Part shown: positions 11,991-27,037 of the stretch, in pieces
How the letters are laid out: the number at the start of each line of letters is the position of its first letter
Position numbering within the stretch: position 1 is the first letter of the stretch
Assembly (NCBI GenBank): GCA_028829895.1
Contig: CM054183.1
Span: 18,798,975 to 18,862,974 of the forward strand
Source: Sinotaia quadrata
Lineage: Eukaryota; Mollusca; Gastropoda; Architaenioglossa; Viviparidae
Direction of reading: 5' to 3'
DNA length: 64,000 bases
Translations under genes and position numbers: made by a program
Notes under the pieces: generated by a model
The model's input: only the letters and a program-made list of their open reading frames with translations
Databases searched by the model: none
Told to the model about the DNA's origin: nothing

Positions 11991-13145
11991 AAAATATATA
12001 TTGCAGATGAGCTGCATATAAAATATAAACAATATGCAATAATGACGTTAAAAGAAGAAGAGACAATAGCTACACTCATGCTGATTTACTAACATTACAT
12101 TTCCATTTAACAACCTACATTTATGAAAGACACTTAAAAGTGGAGAACAATTAACAATAAAAGTTAATTATAAAAATTATTAAAAATAAATTGATAAATT
12201 GATAACAATACAGGTTGGAGCGACATCATGATAGTCTGTCTTCAGTGATCAGATTTATACTTTCGTCTTAACACTTTCCAATCAGTGGAAAAATCTACTC
12301 TTTTCATTTTTTTTTTTTTTACTAAAATGTTTATAGACACATTTCTTAAGACGGCAAGACGCTCTTTTCTCCCATTCATTGGCTCAGAGGTTTCTATTCA
12401 TTCGATGTACCTCCGCTTGCCACAACAAATTTAGAAATATCTGTTGCCACACTTCTGGTCATGTCAGTCTGGGACACAGAAAGCACGAAGTCATGCTAAA
12501 TTGCTAATTAGATTCTCATGTTTCATCCCTTCTCATTTACATAGTACCTTCTCTTATCTCTACGCCCACGCAAAGAGATGTATCCTCCATCACTCTCAAC
12601 TCTGCTCCCCCCCTCCTCTGGAAGTCTGTACTTCCAACTATGGGCACGTTCACACTGCACAGTTATCAGTTACACGTTCAAATAGTTTACTTCAATTATA
12701 GAATTGTAGCCTCGATCTCGTTTCATGACACTCAATGTAAATCTTCATCAAATGATTCACCTGTTGTGACTGGGTGTTAGAAATGGAGGTTGTTGACAGT
12801 TTATACTTATAGAGGGTGGTGGTGTAGTATGTGAAAGTAATTTTTGTTCTTTTAAGACGGCATTAGTCATATTTCATAATAATTGATTTATTTATAGACT
12901 TCGTGTCACATCAGGCAAATTTTAAAACACTACAGGTGTGTAATGAGTTTCACTCACTATGTTCTATCGCGCCAAGACACTAACCTCACTTTTTTTTTCA
13001 TAAATGAATTATGGCTTTAACATTCGCATGAGTTTACAAGAATGCAGTTCTTAAATGTAAAATGTTTTCTGTCTAATCATTGAAATTAACGTAATTATAA
13101 TTGTTTTGTTACAGAACTATTTCCTTATGGACTATTTCCCACTTT
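11990..13145. other. Intergenic, no gene seen
   Basis: AT-rich. The frame at 12444-12701 has no recognisable features. Confidence 0.5.
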
Positions 13146-13149
13146 CCTC

Positions 13150-14727
13150 ATCGCTCGCTCAAACACGTGACTGTATTAACCAATAATAAATAATATCGTT
13201 TCACCCACACCTGTATTGCAGTCACTCGACTTGTGAGCAAGCAAAGTGTTCCACGCTGTCGTGGTCCGTACAGGTCACAGTATAAATTGTTTTAAGCGGC
13301 ATTTTCATCAGGTAAATAATAACTCCTTTATTTGAAACGGCTCAATTGATTTGACGGAGATAGGATAAATTGAATATATACTTCTTAAAATTGACGTATT
13401 ACACATACAAATACATAAAACTGAAAATGTCTCAAAATATGTTATTTTTCAAGGATATTTCGTCTGTACTAGTTATTTACTACTGTTTTAGCTACATCTT
13501 TAATCTATCTCTAATGTAAACATAATGTTATTAGTTAATGAATAGTGTATCCAGGTATTGATGTCGGGGGTTAAGCTCTTCTTATCAAAATTATTGGAAT
13601 ATATAATTTAAAAACATGTTTGTTTGAAGTATGTGGAACTTCACAATTTAAATTAGAAATTACAAGATTCGTAAATTAATTAACTACCTGATCTCTAGAG
13701 TCGGAAGAGTTTCCGCTAATCGTCGTAACACTCATTTACTGCCAATGAAACATGGACAGTTAGTCTTCATTTGAACTTAACACTGACCACAAGTGTTGAG
13801 TAGGAAAGACATTTGTATGGATCAATAAAAAAAATAATTGCATTGAGATGAAACTCTTCTTTCAAATGTTAGACTAATATTGAAAATCTATAAATAAAAC
13901 AAAACTCATGGAAAAGTGTGTATCTTTGTAGAAGGTTGTAAATCGGATTTTTTTTTAAAAAGCACTATCTAACTTTTATATAAATTTAAAATAATTACTG
14001 CACGCATATTTACTAAAACATTAATTATTCAAAATAAATACATGTACCAGTTCACTGCATCACACTTTAACTACAAGAACGCACACACATACACACATAT
14101 GCCATTGTGTAATTTTTAAATAATAGATTTTAAAGTGTGTGTGTGTGTGTGTGTGTGGTATTTGTTTTATTTCATTGTTATTGCAGTAAAGCGATATACT
14201 CGATATTTTCGTATTTGCAACTTGCAACTGATCGATAATTGCTGTCACAGCTAGTGTGTATCTCATGACATTGTGATGACGTCATGGCTCTTTTTGGTCA
14301 GTTAGTTTCAGTAAGCAGTCAACAGACAAATATGCAATTTTAGCGAGCGTATCTATATTCGCAGTGATGAGTGTAACGTGCAGTTTTACTGCTGGTGTGC
14401 ACTGAGAAATATGCTTGAATAAACAAGGAGATTTGTGTGCACGCGCATTTGTATATGTACTTAGCTGTGGACTAGTTCATTAACAACTTCCGTCTGTGGA
14501 AAGTTTTCCCACTTAAATGCCATGCATCCGACCTTAAGCCAGCTCTACCACATTTCTCATCCGTCAGACATTTTATTTTATGTTCAATTTTTCTGAATTT
14601 TAATTGAGAGAAGTATGATATTCTTGTCAAAAGAACGGAATGGTCAGGGACTGAGAAGATAATGCAGTAAAAAATAAAAATGGAGTGAGCGGGTGTTATC
14701 TGTAACATATATTCCAGTGATATCATG
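13150..14727. repeat. Segmental duplication block D2, copy 1 (partner at 54186-55848)
   Basis: About 1.6 kb in direct orientation to the partner. It shares 'cctcatcgctcgctcaaac', 'cgacttgtgagcaagcaaa', 'tcaggtaaataat', 'ttgacggagataggataaa' and 'cttccgtctgtggaaagtt', ending at 'ccagtgatatcatga'. Small indels separate the copies. No gene is seen inside. It is the first of four colinear blocks repeated upstream of the 63.9 kb deaminase exon. Confidence 0.9.
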
Positions 14728-14734
14728 AAACATT

Positions 14735-15900
14735 AATCTATATTTAGCGAACACCCATTCACCAACTTTTTTCTCCTACATAAGGTTATCAAGTGTGTAA
14801 GAATGTCAATAAATTTAACAATAAATTTATTAACCCAAAAATCAAATTTATTTATGACAAATAAAATGAAGAAGATTACATGATAACAATATTTCCACGA
14901 AACCACATATGAATAATTTCTGTATTTATACAGTCTTATATTCTAAATACAATTCAACAATAGTGTCAATACAAATCAGATGATAGTTCTTATCAGAGAA
15001 CAGAAATGGAGTTATTAGAGATAAGCAATAATAGTTTTTACATAACATGAATTAAGCGCCATCTTAATAGTCTTTCGTGTGCTTTTGCAACAGCGGTCAC
15101 ACGTTTATTGTCCATCATCAACTCCACGTGTCTCTTTCCACACACATTGAAAACACTCATTTGCTACTTAATCTCTTGTGCTAACCTGGGCGCTTCATTC
15201 ACCTTTCCAGTTTGTTCAAGCAGAATAACAATTGCAGCAACCCCTGGTAACTTCTCTGTACCAGAAAGTGTTTGATGTAGCCAGCATACTTTGCCACCTT
15301 ACACCAATGGAGTGTAGTGTATTCTGCACATTAGAAATTGCTGATGCAATGCAAACCAGTTCCAAATGAGTGAGTAGTTTTATTATCCAATGGTTAAGAT
15401 TTATGAGAAGGAGACAAAGTTTACATGGTGTAGAGAAGTCTAATCACTTGAATTTGGTATGGCAAGAAATTTATTCATGAAAGTTGGCTGTTAGCTTAAT
15501 GGTGAGTTAAGTGTTTGAGAGAGAAAGAAATATTTCGTTCATTTTTGCTATTAATATGTTATACTTGAGTTTTACGCGAGATGTATTATGTGAGTAGACT
15601 TCTATTTCTGCAAATTGTGAACTATGATGCTTATAAGCGGTATGCAAACACTTGACATTGTTTCTAGTGAACCTGGTCATAAACTATTATGCTGTATGCG
15701 TGTATCGGGTTACTAAATACTATTGAAGGGAACTGTAAGTTGAGACTTGAATGTAAGAAAGAATGGAATTAATAAGGGATAAACTTGAAACTTAGCGTTT
15801 GTTCCTTGATTATATTTTTGCAGGGAAAAAGCAGCCTTTCCTTGTATTAACTGAATCTCTTGGTTTACTGATTACAAGCCTCTACGACCATGTTAGACGC
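14735..15900. repeat. R1 repeat, head-to-head rearranged copy (partner at 56515-57645)
   Basis: 14741-15320 matches the reverse complement of the 3' half of the R1 copy at 44080-44610. 15330-15900 matches its 5' half (43430-44010) in forward orientation. The same joint occurs at 56.5-57.6 kb, so the rearrangement predates the duplication. Confidence 0.75.
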
Positions 15901-15927
15901 GAGAGTTGTCTACTGCAGTGTGTAAGT

Positions 15928-15981
15928 GATAGATAGATAGATAGATGTATGGATAGATAGATAGATAGATAGATAGTTAGT

Positions 15982-16070
<89 letters not shown>

Positions 16071-16072
16071 GA
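15928..16072. repeat. (GATA)n microsatellite
   Basis: GATA tetranucleotide tract with minor interruptions. Confidence 0.97.
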
Positions 16073-16328
16073 ATGGACTGAGGAATAGATGACACACGGA
16101 AAGGCGGACGGACCAATGGATGAATGGGTCGATGGATGGAAAGTTTGTGAGTAGAGAGATAATTATTGAAATACAAGTATTGATTTGCTATTGTGAAAGG
16201 GAATTGAATGCTGATAATGTTTGTCTTAAGGATATGACAAGCATTCCTAAAAATATGCATTCGTTTCTCTTTCCTTTTTCATTTGTTTTTTCTATCTTTT
16301 CTTCTCTGTCTCTCTCTGTCTCTCTCTG

Positions 16329-16402
<74 letters not shown>

Positions 16403-16475
16403 GCACGCGTACGCACATCTTTTTTCACAATAAATATGTGTTCTATATAAACTTGTTTTCTCATAAATAACAATT
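16062..16475. repeat. Local duplication block (partner at 17624-18075)
   Basis: Both copies run from 'aatggac.gaggaatagatg' through 'ggaaaggcggacgga', 'tttgctattgtgaaaggga', 'ctaaaaatatgcattcg' and a TC/CA microsatellite to 'aaacttgttttctcataaat'. Confidence 0.85.
16300..16402. repeat. (TC)n(CA)n compound microsatellite
   Basis: Dinucleotide TC run followed directly by a CA run. Confidence 0.95.
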
Positions 16476-16499
16476 AAAGACTTTCTTTCTCTTAAATCT

Positions 16500-17005
16500 A
16501 TTTTTGCTTTATCCCGATTCACTTCGCCCACAAAATAAGAGCTGTATATTGCAATGTAGGTCTGTGTCTTCCGCAGGTTCAAACCTGTTTTGTTGCGACA
16601 TTCACATTTGCTTTTCGACGCTACAAATAGTTTGATTGTAAATCGGTTCCTGGTCATACACCGAATAAAAGTTTGTTCGAGATACAAATACCTTTATTTC
16701 TAAGGTGAGCAATTAACTTTATTACAATTTTAGATTATCCTTTAGCAGCAATGTTTGTTTGGGTATGCATGTGTGTCTGTGCGTGTGCTTTTGTGCTTAC
16801 TGTATTACAATATATATGTTTTCTATTTCTGAATGCATATGCATGCTGATTAAATTTTAAGTAAAAATGGATATTTAATTGTGCATATTTTTATAAAATT
16901 TTTATATGTATGAACGCATGTACATGTAGATTAGTGTTCATTTTTATCATTTTAAAAGTAAATGAACGGGAATTCCAAAATACTAAAATTTAGAATCACC
17001 TAAAA
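16500..17005. repeat. Duplicated ~500-bp block (partner at 11480-11990)
   Basis: Second copy of the block containing 'gcaggttcaaacctg', same orientation as the first. Confidence 0.85.
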
Positions 17006-17576
17006 TAAACGCTCACGCATCTTCTATAAAATCGCCGCCATTTCACTACAAAATCAAGCATAAGGTCGCATATTGTCTTACTGAATGTCTCCACGAATTT
17101 AACAGGCTTTTTTATATTTCTTAAGTTATGGTGTATTTTGAAGTGCCTACGGATTTATTTATTACTTTAAACAACATATTACACTTTATTATTGCTAAGA
17201 ATTAAAAATAAGCAAAGTTCTTATTAATGTATGTAAGTTCCTTACTGGATTTAAATAAAGGCGATCGGTATATCTGTTAAATCTCTCCAGAAAGGATTTA
17301 GACCATTTGTTATTCATACACAGAAGAGTTCAGTTCAAAAGCACCCTAAGTTTAATAGTCATTGCATAGTTTTATTGAATTAGTAAGATAAAGATTGTAA
17401 AGCTGTGTTCAGCTATCCAATAACGATTTAAAATCCGTACACACACCATGGAAGCATTCAGGACATCCATACTTTTGTCCACTGTTGCTAAATGTGAACC
17501 AATACAAGTACGTTATTAGGGATGAGGAAAGGAAGAATTTATTAAGTGTATCTATTATAATTACACTAGAAAAACA

Positions 17577-17593
17577 TAGATAGATAGATAGAT

Positions 17594-17626
<33 letters not shown>

Positions 17627-17933
17627 GGACGGAGGAATAGATGCACGGAAAGGCGGACGGACGGATGGATGGATGAGCGGATGGATGGAGAGTTTGTAAA
17701 TAGAGAGATTATTGAAATACAAGTATAGATTTGCTATTGTGAAAGGGAATTGAAGGTTTTCCAGTTAAATGCTGATAATATTTGTCTTAACGATATGGCA
17801 AGCATTCCTAAAAATATGCATTCGTCGCTCTTTCCTTTTTCATTTGTTTCTCTCTTTCTCTTTCTTTCTCTCATTTTCTTTTTCTCTCTTTTTCTCTCTC
17901 TTTTTCTTTCTCTCACTATCTCTCTCTCTCTCT

Positions 17934-17990
<57 letters not shown>

Positions 17991-18075
17991 GCACGCGCAA
18001 GCATATCTTCTTCATATTCACAATAAATCTGTGTTTTATATAAACTTGTTTTCTCATAAATAACAATTAAAGACC
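17577..18075. repeat. Local duplication copy 2 with GATA and TC/CA tracts
   Basis: A GATA tract (17577-17623), then the copy of 16062-16475, including a TTTC/TC-rich tract and an AC run at ~17938-17990. Confidence 0.85.
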
Positions 18076-18776
18076 TCTTAAAGACGGTGGGCAAACCATT
18101 CCATTTATAACTTAACTTTGCATTCTCTTTCTGTTAAATCTTTTGTTTTAGGCATTGTTTAGTTTTCTATTCGTTTATTGCGAGCTAATGTTGTGTACCT
18201 GGGACACCTACAGAGATGGACAGATGAAGAGAAAAAAGAAAGGGAGATGACAATATGACAAAGAACGAATGCTTGTTAGCAGCAGATCCATGGCTTATTA
18301 CAAGAAGGAAATAATATTACAAATATTATATGTAATATGAAATGAAGAGAATGTAAAGCAACATAATTCAATAGGTCATAATGAAATCGCATTACTATTT
18401 TTTATTAATTACTATTAGATAGATAGATATATTATAATATATGAGTATAATATCTTTTTCAAAGGTTAGCATTGTTTTCAGACTTCCTGAGGAGGGAGGT
18501 GAAGAGTTGTGCACCTCCCACTTTTAAAGTTGAATGTATTTATCAGTAGCAAAAGTGTAAACTGATACTTAGTTGTAATGCTTATTCTGTGTCGGTGTTT
18601 CCTTAAACATTATTCACACAGTATTTGATTAATAATTGGTTGAAAATATTTTGAGAAATGCCTACGATATAAATTTCAAAACCTTGCAATTAAAAATTCC
18701 ACGCTCATTTACGGGTACATAGGTGTTCCATATAATAAACTGAAAGATTATACTCAAGATACACTGTGTCGTCAAT

Positions 18777-18992
<216 letters not shown>

Positions 18993-19339
18993 AATGCCCC
19001 TGTCAGTGTCTCATATGCTATAATAACATCCAAGTAAATGAATAGAAAAAGACTGTGCTAAAACTAGATTTAACACATAAATAGTAAATTTAGTAAACGG
19101 GTCTGACAGTTCTTAAGACAAGGTATGTCTAATTTTGGTTTGCGATGAATACTGTTTCATTTGCACCAAGATTCGTATAAGAAATATGTGCGCTTTCGCG
19201 CTTGTTGCGTATGTACGTGCATGTGTTCGTTCGCGAAAAATATAGAAATGTGAGAAAGAGAAAGAAAGAGAGGAAGAGAAGAGAGAAAGACAGAAAGAGC
19301 GACACATGACATATTTTTACGAGTATTTGACTAATGTTG

Positions 19340-19815
19340 TCTCTCTGTGGCATGCATGCATGTATTTTTTGTATGTATATATGTATGCACGTATGTTCTT
19401 GCCTATATATTACTCTACAGACTTAAAGGTCGGTTAAAGCTATTCAAATAAGTACCGAATCTTTATTGCGCCTCTCTAAACACACAGCCTTATCTATGAA
19501 AACAAACAAAGACATGTTGACATTATGTACGTGCAACATATCAGTTTAAGTATTTTAAATAATCTGTTATCAATAAGTCGCTTGACAGTACTCAACGTGC
19601 GCACGTAAGTTTGTGTCCGAAAGAGTGTGCGATAAGTATGCACTTTACTGCGCACCGAAATATTCCAGCAGTGAGACAGACAGACAAGAAGTATGATATA
19701 TTCTTTTTCAAAGATTGTCTTGTCACATTAATAATAATTATCAATATTTTAACTGGATCATCTACCATTGTACAACCCTATCTTTCAAAATAACAAGTCT
19801 GTTCTTGCATTTCAA
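19340..19815. repeat. Duplicated block (partner at 8655-9115)
   Basis: Second copy of the block that ends in 'tctaccattgtacaaccc' and is followed by a tetranucleotide tract. Confidence 0.85.
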
Positions 19816-19844
19816 TATTAATATAATCTATGTATGTCTGAAAG

Positions 19845-19867
19845 TATCTATCTATCCATCTATCTAA

Positions 19868-19924
<57 letters not shown>

Positions 19925-19941
19925 CATCCATCCATCCATCC

Positions 19942-20032
<91 letters not shown>

Positions 20033-20069
20033 CATCCATCCATCCATCTATCTATCTATCTACCTACCT

Positions 20070-20156
<87 letters not shown>

Positions 20157-20158
20157 CA
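19845..20158. repeat. TATC/TC/CATC compound microsatellite
   Basis: Alternating TATC, TC and CATC arrays over 300 bp. Confidence 0.98.
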
Positions 20159-21744
20159 TGCGTTTTAGAAGCAGTTATACATTCTCCTATTGCCCTTGTC
20201 GAAGACAATACATATTCGTATTGGTTGAAGTTTAGCATTGTGGATACGAATATGGAATATATTTAACAATTCGACACAAATTCTCAAAGACAATGATTTG
20301 TATATCCTTATCATGATTATTGGGCAGCTGAACAAAGCAGCACAATGTTACTAAATAATTAGTTTTCAACACAACAGAATGTTTTAACTGAATTGACAAA
20401 TGGATTACCTCTCTTGGGAGATTTAGTTTGAAGACATTCCGATTGACTTTATTTAAGCAATATTGCAATTCTATTATTAAATCAATTAAGGAAAGTACAT
20501 ATATTGATAAGAATTTTACTTACTGTTAATGACTACCACAATAAAATGCACTATGTAGTTTAAAATACTAAATTAACCCTAATACATAACGCACCACGAC
20601 TAAAGTAATAACAAATGCATACAAAATTCAAAGAGACATTTAATGATACAATATGTAGTGATGAGACTCCTTGCTTGATTCTGAATTGAAGGGGCAGCGA
20701 TCATATTGTGTACAAAAGATGAGCGATTGTTTCTATACATTGAACTTTTAAAATTTTCATATTTTTGTCTTGAAATTAATTAATCAATATTGTCAATTGT
20801 TTCTGTGATTATAATTATGTCAATCAGTGATGTAAAATATATACAGTTAAATATAGTACTATCTCTTAAAATAATGTTTGTAAGTCTGCACATATAGTAA
20901 TAAAATAACATAATAAAGTAATACAATAGAATGCATTCACAATTGGAAACCATGTACACAAGCACAATATGACTAGGAAAAGTTACTCAAAGAATTTGTA
21001 ACACGCTTAATTATAGTAGTAAAAATCTTGAACAAACTTTCCTTTGAAAAGCGACCGGGAACTAATTTGTCGTCACAATTTTCCTGTAACGCAAATGACT
21101 CAACGAGAAACGAAATAGTTTATTCTTTAAAGGTGCAAAATCCTTCAGTTTTGCAATAGAATGCAGTTATTTTGAGAATGAAATGAATCGAGATAAAAAC
21201 AAGACATGACTGAAGAATACGATGTACAGTTTTATTTTCTTTAACTTCGTAGAATGTCGATATTTACTACTTGAAGTAGCTGATATTTTCATGTGTAGTT
21301 CATAGGAGTGCAGATTGTTTTTGCCAGTAAACTCAGATTTAGCTAGTTTTAAATTGGTACAATATTCATATACATTCATTACCATGTTTGTGTACTAGTT
21401 AGTTGTAACACCTGCATCTTATCAAAATAGTGATTTATAGGAACAGAACGTAGAATGTTGTTTATTATGTTATGACGATTGGAATATGTGGCCAGCAAAA
21501 AAGTCGATACCGCCATAACATAAGAACTCATTCACACTTCCTTACAATTCATAGTGAATTAGTGTAATTACACTCACATATTGGTTGTTTTTATTACTAA
21601 TTATAATATATGTATACCTTCCTTTATTTGTCATATAAATTATTAATAATGAAGACTAAATATAAAATAGATTCTAGGGTATATTATTGCTAATAATTAA
21701 ATTGAGTGTTTATGCTTGACTGCATTTCAAAATAGATACTAGTT

Positions 21745-22180
21745 AGTTGAGAATATGCTAAAAATTGCTGATGCAATCCAAACCAGTTCCATCTGGATAA
21801 GTAGTTTTTATTATCCAATGATTAAGATTTATGAGACCGAGACCAGCCAATGGGCTGAGATCATAGGTTTACCTGCTGTAGAGAATTCTATTTTCTAATT
21901 ACCTTGAAATTGAAGTGGCAAGACTTCCAGTCATGAAAGATGGCCGTTAGCTTAATGGTGAGTTAACTGACTGATTGAGAGAGAATGTATTTCCTGCATC
22001 TTGTTATTGATATGTTATACTTGTATTTTACATAGAGATGTATTATGTGAGTAGACTATTATTTCTACAAAATTTTGAACTAAGATGTTCGTATATAGTA
22101 TCCTAAACACTTCATTTGTTTCTAGAAATGCACTCATAAAATTTATTTGCTGTATTTATTATTATACTGTCTCCTCTTGC
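21745..22180 (+). repeat. R1 repeat fragment (5' part)
   Basis: Matches the stretch of R1 from 'aaattgctgatg' through 'ccaatgggctgagat', 'ttagcttaatggtgagtta' and 'gagatgtattatgtgagta'. It lacks the outer 5' end and the 3' half. Confidence 0.8.
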
Positions 22181-23726
22181 ATTCATATGTAATTAACAAT
22201 CCACCACACTTATTAATATTAAAGAATGAAGAGTAACTGGCAAACAGACTGAAGGACATGCAATTGCTAAGATCCAAAATTGCTTTGATTCCTATTAAAT
22301 TTAAATATCATGTTGAGATATTTTGTGTTCTGAAAGACTCCTTTTTCAAAACATATAGGACAATCGTGCATGTCTTGGCTGATGTAAAGAGATAGGGCAG
22401 TTCTTTATAGGAATGCTTAACATTACTCTCAGAACGATATATATTAAACGTTTTACATGCAGTCGTACACAACATATTACAATATTCCATTACGGCAATA
22501 TGCAGCCTTTCGATATCTTGTCAATTGTAAGACTCCTCAACACAATGGCCTTTAAATGGACTTTAGGGATTTGTTGTCGGTGCACTGAATCCATTAACAT
22601 TTTACTAGTTTGTAAAAGCACTTTAAATGTATCTCAATGGAGGTATGACTCCATTTTGCTTCCATTTTCAGTTTCTCCTCAAATTCATTTGGATTTCACT
22701 AAAAGACTCAGTTAATTTTAGACTTGCACCAGTACCATAGCAAGAACCGCATGAAAAATAGAACAAACATGTGTGTATATATTTATCATTATTCATTAAA
22801 AATAGCTATATACTAAAATGAGTAAACTTTTCGTATTTTGTAATATAAATTAATATTTTTACATTTATTTCTCTAGGACAAAACCCTCAAAGGTCTTCTA
22901 CTTATAAGGGGTTTAAGGATTGGGCTGATGTCATGGGTAATTTTGCAGTAACGATAGTATTAAGACTATATCGATACTCATGTTAGATTTGAAAATGATT
23001 AGAATAATTCATTTAACTATTAGTAATTACAGAAGCCACTCAAAGATTGGTGGGGTAGAGGGTGCTCTAGATCAGGCAGTATTGATACTTCGAATGTAGG
23101 ATAGATTTTATTGTTGGGTTACATCTTGGTAAAGATAAATGTTTGACCATTGAGGATAAAATCACGCATACAGCACATGTATAACGAGCTAACTATAGAG
23201 TTGTGTGTGTATTTTTCCTTTCTGACATGGGGACTTGATTAATAGCTATTTATCTCTCTGATTAAAGTGGTTTGGTTTGAGATATTATATCTTTATTTTT
23301 CAGAATAATTTGTACCTTTGGATCAACATACCTTTGATAAATAAAATAAATAAATAAAATATATTACATTACGATAAGAAAGTTTTCGAATTTCTTTTTA
23401 ATTTTGGTAAAACGACACTTTCCTGTTAAATATGGCTAGTGACAATTTTCAATGTATTCTTAAATAAGCGACTTACGTTTACAAAGTATAAGACATTTTA
23501 ATGTAACTCCTTTTGTACTTGGTTTTGTTAGCTTGGTGTGTATGTGTCTTGTCGAAATTACTTGAGTCTTGTTTCCATAATGTTCCAAGAAATTTAAAGT
23601 TCTGTAAGTAAAGAATATTACTTATTTACATATAAAAAGCATAATATTAATTTTGATATCAGCATGATGTAAATTTTAGACTAGCCCCTTTTCTTGATGT
23701 AGAGGCCCAGATGTTCGTTAGCATTC

Positions 23727-23728
23727 AT

Positions 23729-23801
<73 letters not shown>
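23727..23801. repeat. (ACGC)n(AC)n microsatellite
   Basis: Tetranucleotide CACG run passing into an AC run. Confidence 0.95.
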
Positions 23802-23802
<1 letters not shown>

Positions 23803-24032
23803 GAATATGCATGCATATATTGAAACAACATGTACACACAAATGAACATATGAAATAGGTGGAGAGAATGATATACAATGAACACTTACTTACAACCGTC
23901 ACTTCCCGAGTAATTTTCTTTAGCGAAATGTGCATTGTGTGCAAAAGTTCGATTTGACTATTGTTAATGGACTGAGTATCTGGCATTACTTAGCATGGTG
24001 AAGATTGCAGCTGAAATTAATTTACCATGTGT

Positions 24033-25612
24033 AACGCAAACACCACTTAGTGGTTATGATTATTATTAATTAATGAATTAATAGTCCATAACTAATTAAA
24101 ATGATGATAATCTTATTTTATTTTATTAATAATTCCCTAGTAGACACCACTTGTCTCTCTCACTTGGCGGATATGTGAGCACAGTAAATGTTCTCTCTCT
24201 TCCTCAAATTTAAAGACAAACATTTACTGTCACACAATATTCTGAAGGTGGAAAATTTCTTACTAAAGGAGAATACAAATCTGTTCTTTAATCTATATTT
24301 AGCGAGTCCCCATCCACCCACTTTCTTCTCTAACTTATGGTTATCAATAAATTCATTAAATCAACAATCAAATATACATATGACAAAACACAATGAAATA
24401 GATTACTTGACATCAATACTTCCATGAAACCACGTTTGAACAACTTTATGTTTATACAATTTACATCTTAAAAATACAATTCAACAATAGAGTCAATAAA
24501 AATTGCAGGATAGTTCTTATCAGAGAGCAGAAATTGAGTTATTAGTGATAAGCTATAATAGTCTTTACATAGCGTTGTATAACTGCTGTCTCAATAGTCC
24601 TACTGTGTGCTTTTGCAACAGACACAAGTTTATAGTCAGCCGTTATTATGTCAGCTCCACTTGCTTCATTGGCATTTTGAAAAAAACACTGTTCAGCTAT
24701 TTAATCTCTTGAGTTTAACCTGGCGCTTTTTTTTTCGCCATGTCAACTCCTTCAAGCAGAACAATAAATGTAGTGATTTCCAACAAATTCTCTACACCAG
24801 AAATTGCTCAGGTAATCTGCATATCTTGCCAACATGCAACAATGGAGTGTAGTATATACCTTACACTTACACATTGCGTCTCCCCGGTCATAGCGATTTA
24901 CAATCCTTGAATCAGTAGATTCAAATAATATGTGAAAAGCTGCTTATTACTCTGAAAAATATAATCAGCGAGTAAAACTAAGTTTCAATTTTATCTCTTT
25001 ATAACTCCATTGAATTCTTACATCACAGTCTCAACTTACAATTTCCTGCAACAGTATTTATTCGAAACCTGCACACAGCATAATAAATACAGCACATCAA
25101 AACTATGTCAAGCTTTAGCATACTACATATAATCAGCTTACTTCAAACATTTGTAGAAATAATAGTCTACTCACATAATACATCTCTACATAAAGCACAA
25201 GTATAACACTTCAGTAGCTAAAATGCATAAATTATTTTTAAGTCCATTCTTTCTGAACCAGTTAGTTAACTCACCATTAAGCTACGGCCACCTTTCATGA
25301 CTTGACTTCTTGCAATTCGAGTGATCAGACAATCAATTTCTCTATAGCAGGTAAACGTTTAGGTCTCAGCCCATTGGCTGGTCTTGTTCTCGTAAATCAT
25401 AACCATTGGATAATAAAAAATACTCACTCAGTTGGGATAGTTAGCATTACATCAGCAAATTCTAGAATATAGCATATAGCATATTCTCAACTCTGGTGTT
25501 TACTTCAAATAAGACACTTTCAAAGTATCGTCGTAATGAGTGCCCGAGGTCGGGACTCTGACAATTTAACAATTTATATAACAATTAAATTAAATATTAG
25601 GGAGAGGCAAAT
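24033..25612 (-). repeat. R1 repeat, near full-length, minus orientation
   Basis: About 1.58 kb, the same length as the 43283-44862 copy. On the minus strand it begins near 'gttggagtaaatttgcctc' and ends at 'aatcataaccactaagtgg'. There is no long open frame, so it is a non-autonomous element of unknown class. Confidence 0.8.
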
Positions 25613-27037
25613 TTACTCCAACAAGTACAAGTGTTGATACAAGTGCACTATACATTCTATGTTGGTTTATCGTTTCCTATCTAATGATTCTTTAACCAAC
25701 TACATTCAGCTTCATGTAAAGAAGTCCACATTATAAACTATTTAAACTGATGGCTTCTACGCCTTTAAAGAATAAGCCATTTAAATTTTCCTCGTTAGTG
25801 ACGTTACAGTTTAAGACTGATTGAAATAGTTTCCTGTTCGCATTTCGAATCGGTGCTTTGCAAAATATATACAAGAGTCTTTACTAGACAGGTGAGTAGA
25901 CAAATTTATTAATTTGTAGTAGTGCACCCTCACAAGCAAACACACACAAACACATCCGTCATACACACAATTAATCTTGTTTCATATGAAACTGTTTTCA
26001 TCGTAAATAAAACAAATCAGTGATACTGTTTCTTATGAACAGTGAGCACTGATTTAATTTGTAACTTAGATTTGCTTTTTCATTCAATTAAGTATATATT
26101 AGTTAGCAATAGTTCTCTATTCATTTGCGTGAACGTAATGTCGTGTATGAGAGATACAGAACGAGACATAGAAATGGAAGGAAAGAAGAGATGGGGAGAT
26201 AGAAAATTAACAACAAATCTGTTTAATTAGAATTAATGGCCTCTTAAAAGAAACATAATATTGAAAAACTATTATATTACATGAGGGGAAAGAGAGCTCT
26301 AGTGAATACATTGTGTGTTGTGTCTGCATTCTGTATAAACAAAAATATCTCAATGCAATAAGTTAGTATATTAACTTTACCTAAGGTAAGCATTGTTTTC
26401 AGACATCATTGCTGCATTTGGAGATTAAATGTTATATACCTCCCTATTCTTAAAACTGAATAAGTTCATTATTAGTGTCACGTGGGTGTGGGTCTCGTTT
26501 CGCTGCTCTGATGTGTCTCTCTCACGTGGAGTGGGCAGCTCGTGACATGTGCCAGTAATACGTCATCTTTCAGATTTTACAAAAGACACAAGACAGACAC
26601 CATTGATGGTTGGGTTGGGGCTCGAATTTATTCTGTCATGCAAAGGAATGTTTTATTGGCTGTGCGAATATGATTGTAATGAGTACTAGATGAATGAAAC
26701 GAAACAATACAAATACGAACTCTTTCACTCCTCTCAAAGTCTGAATAACGAGCCTTGAATTAGGAAAGTGTGAATTAGGTTTTCTTAACCTAAAGGGGTG
26801 TCTCTCTCATACAGTGGTTAAATCAATCACACACCTTTCCAATGTCATGCACTCTAGGGAAGGGGGAGATGCAAATGATGAAATTCAAAAAGTGAAAATA
26901 AAAGTAAATACAAAATTCCTATGCGGTAAATCGCACCGCTAACATGAAACAATTCATACACCAAAAAAATGGATTTACCACTGTATTCTAGTTCATATTA
27001 CATATATATAATGATATCTGTCCCAGTAAAAATATGA

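Larger units (their letters stand above)
20160..24030. other. Intergenic, no gene seen
   Basis: AT-rich sequence apart from the R1 fragment and the microsatellite listed separately. Frames here are short and featureless. Confidence 0.55.

Noticed and set aside
16279..18066. Frames rich in HTHTHT, VCVCVC and RERERE
   Set aside because: Translations of CA/GT and CT/GA dinucleotide tracts. They have no unique sequence that looks coding. The same applies to 29507-29793, 34928-35169 and 38564-38797.
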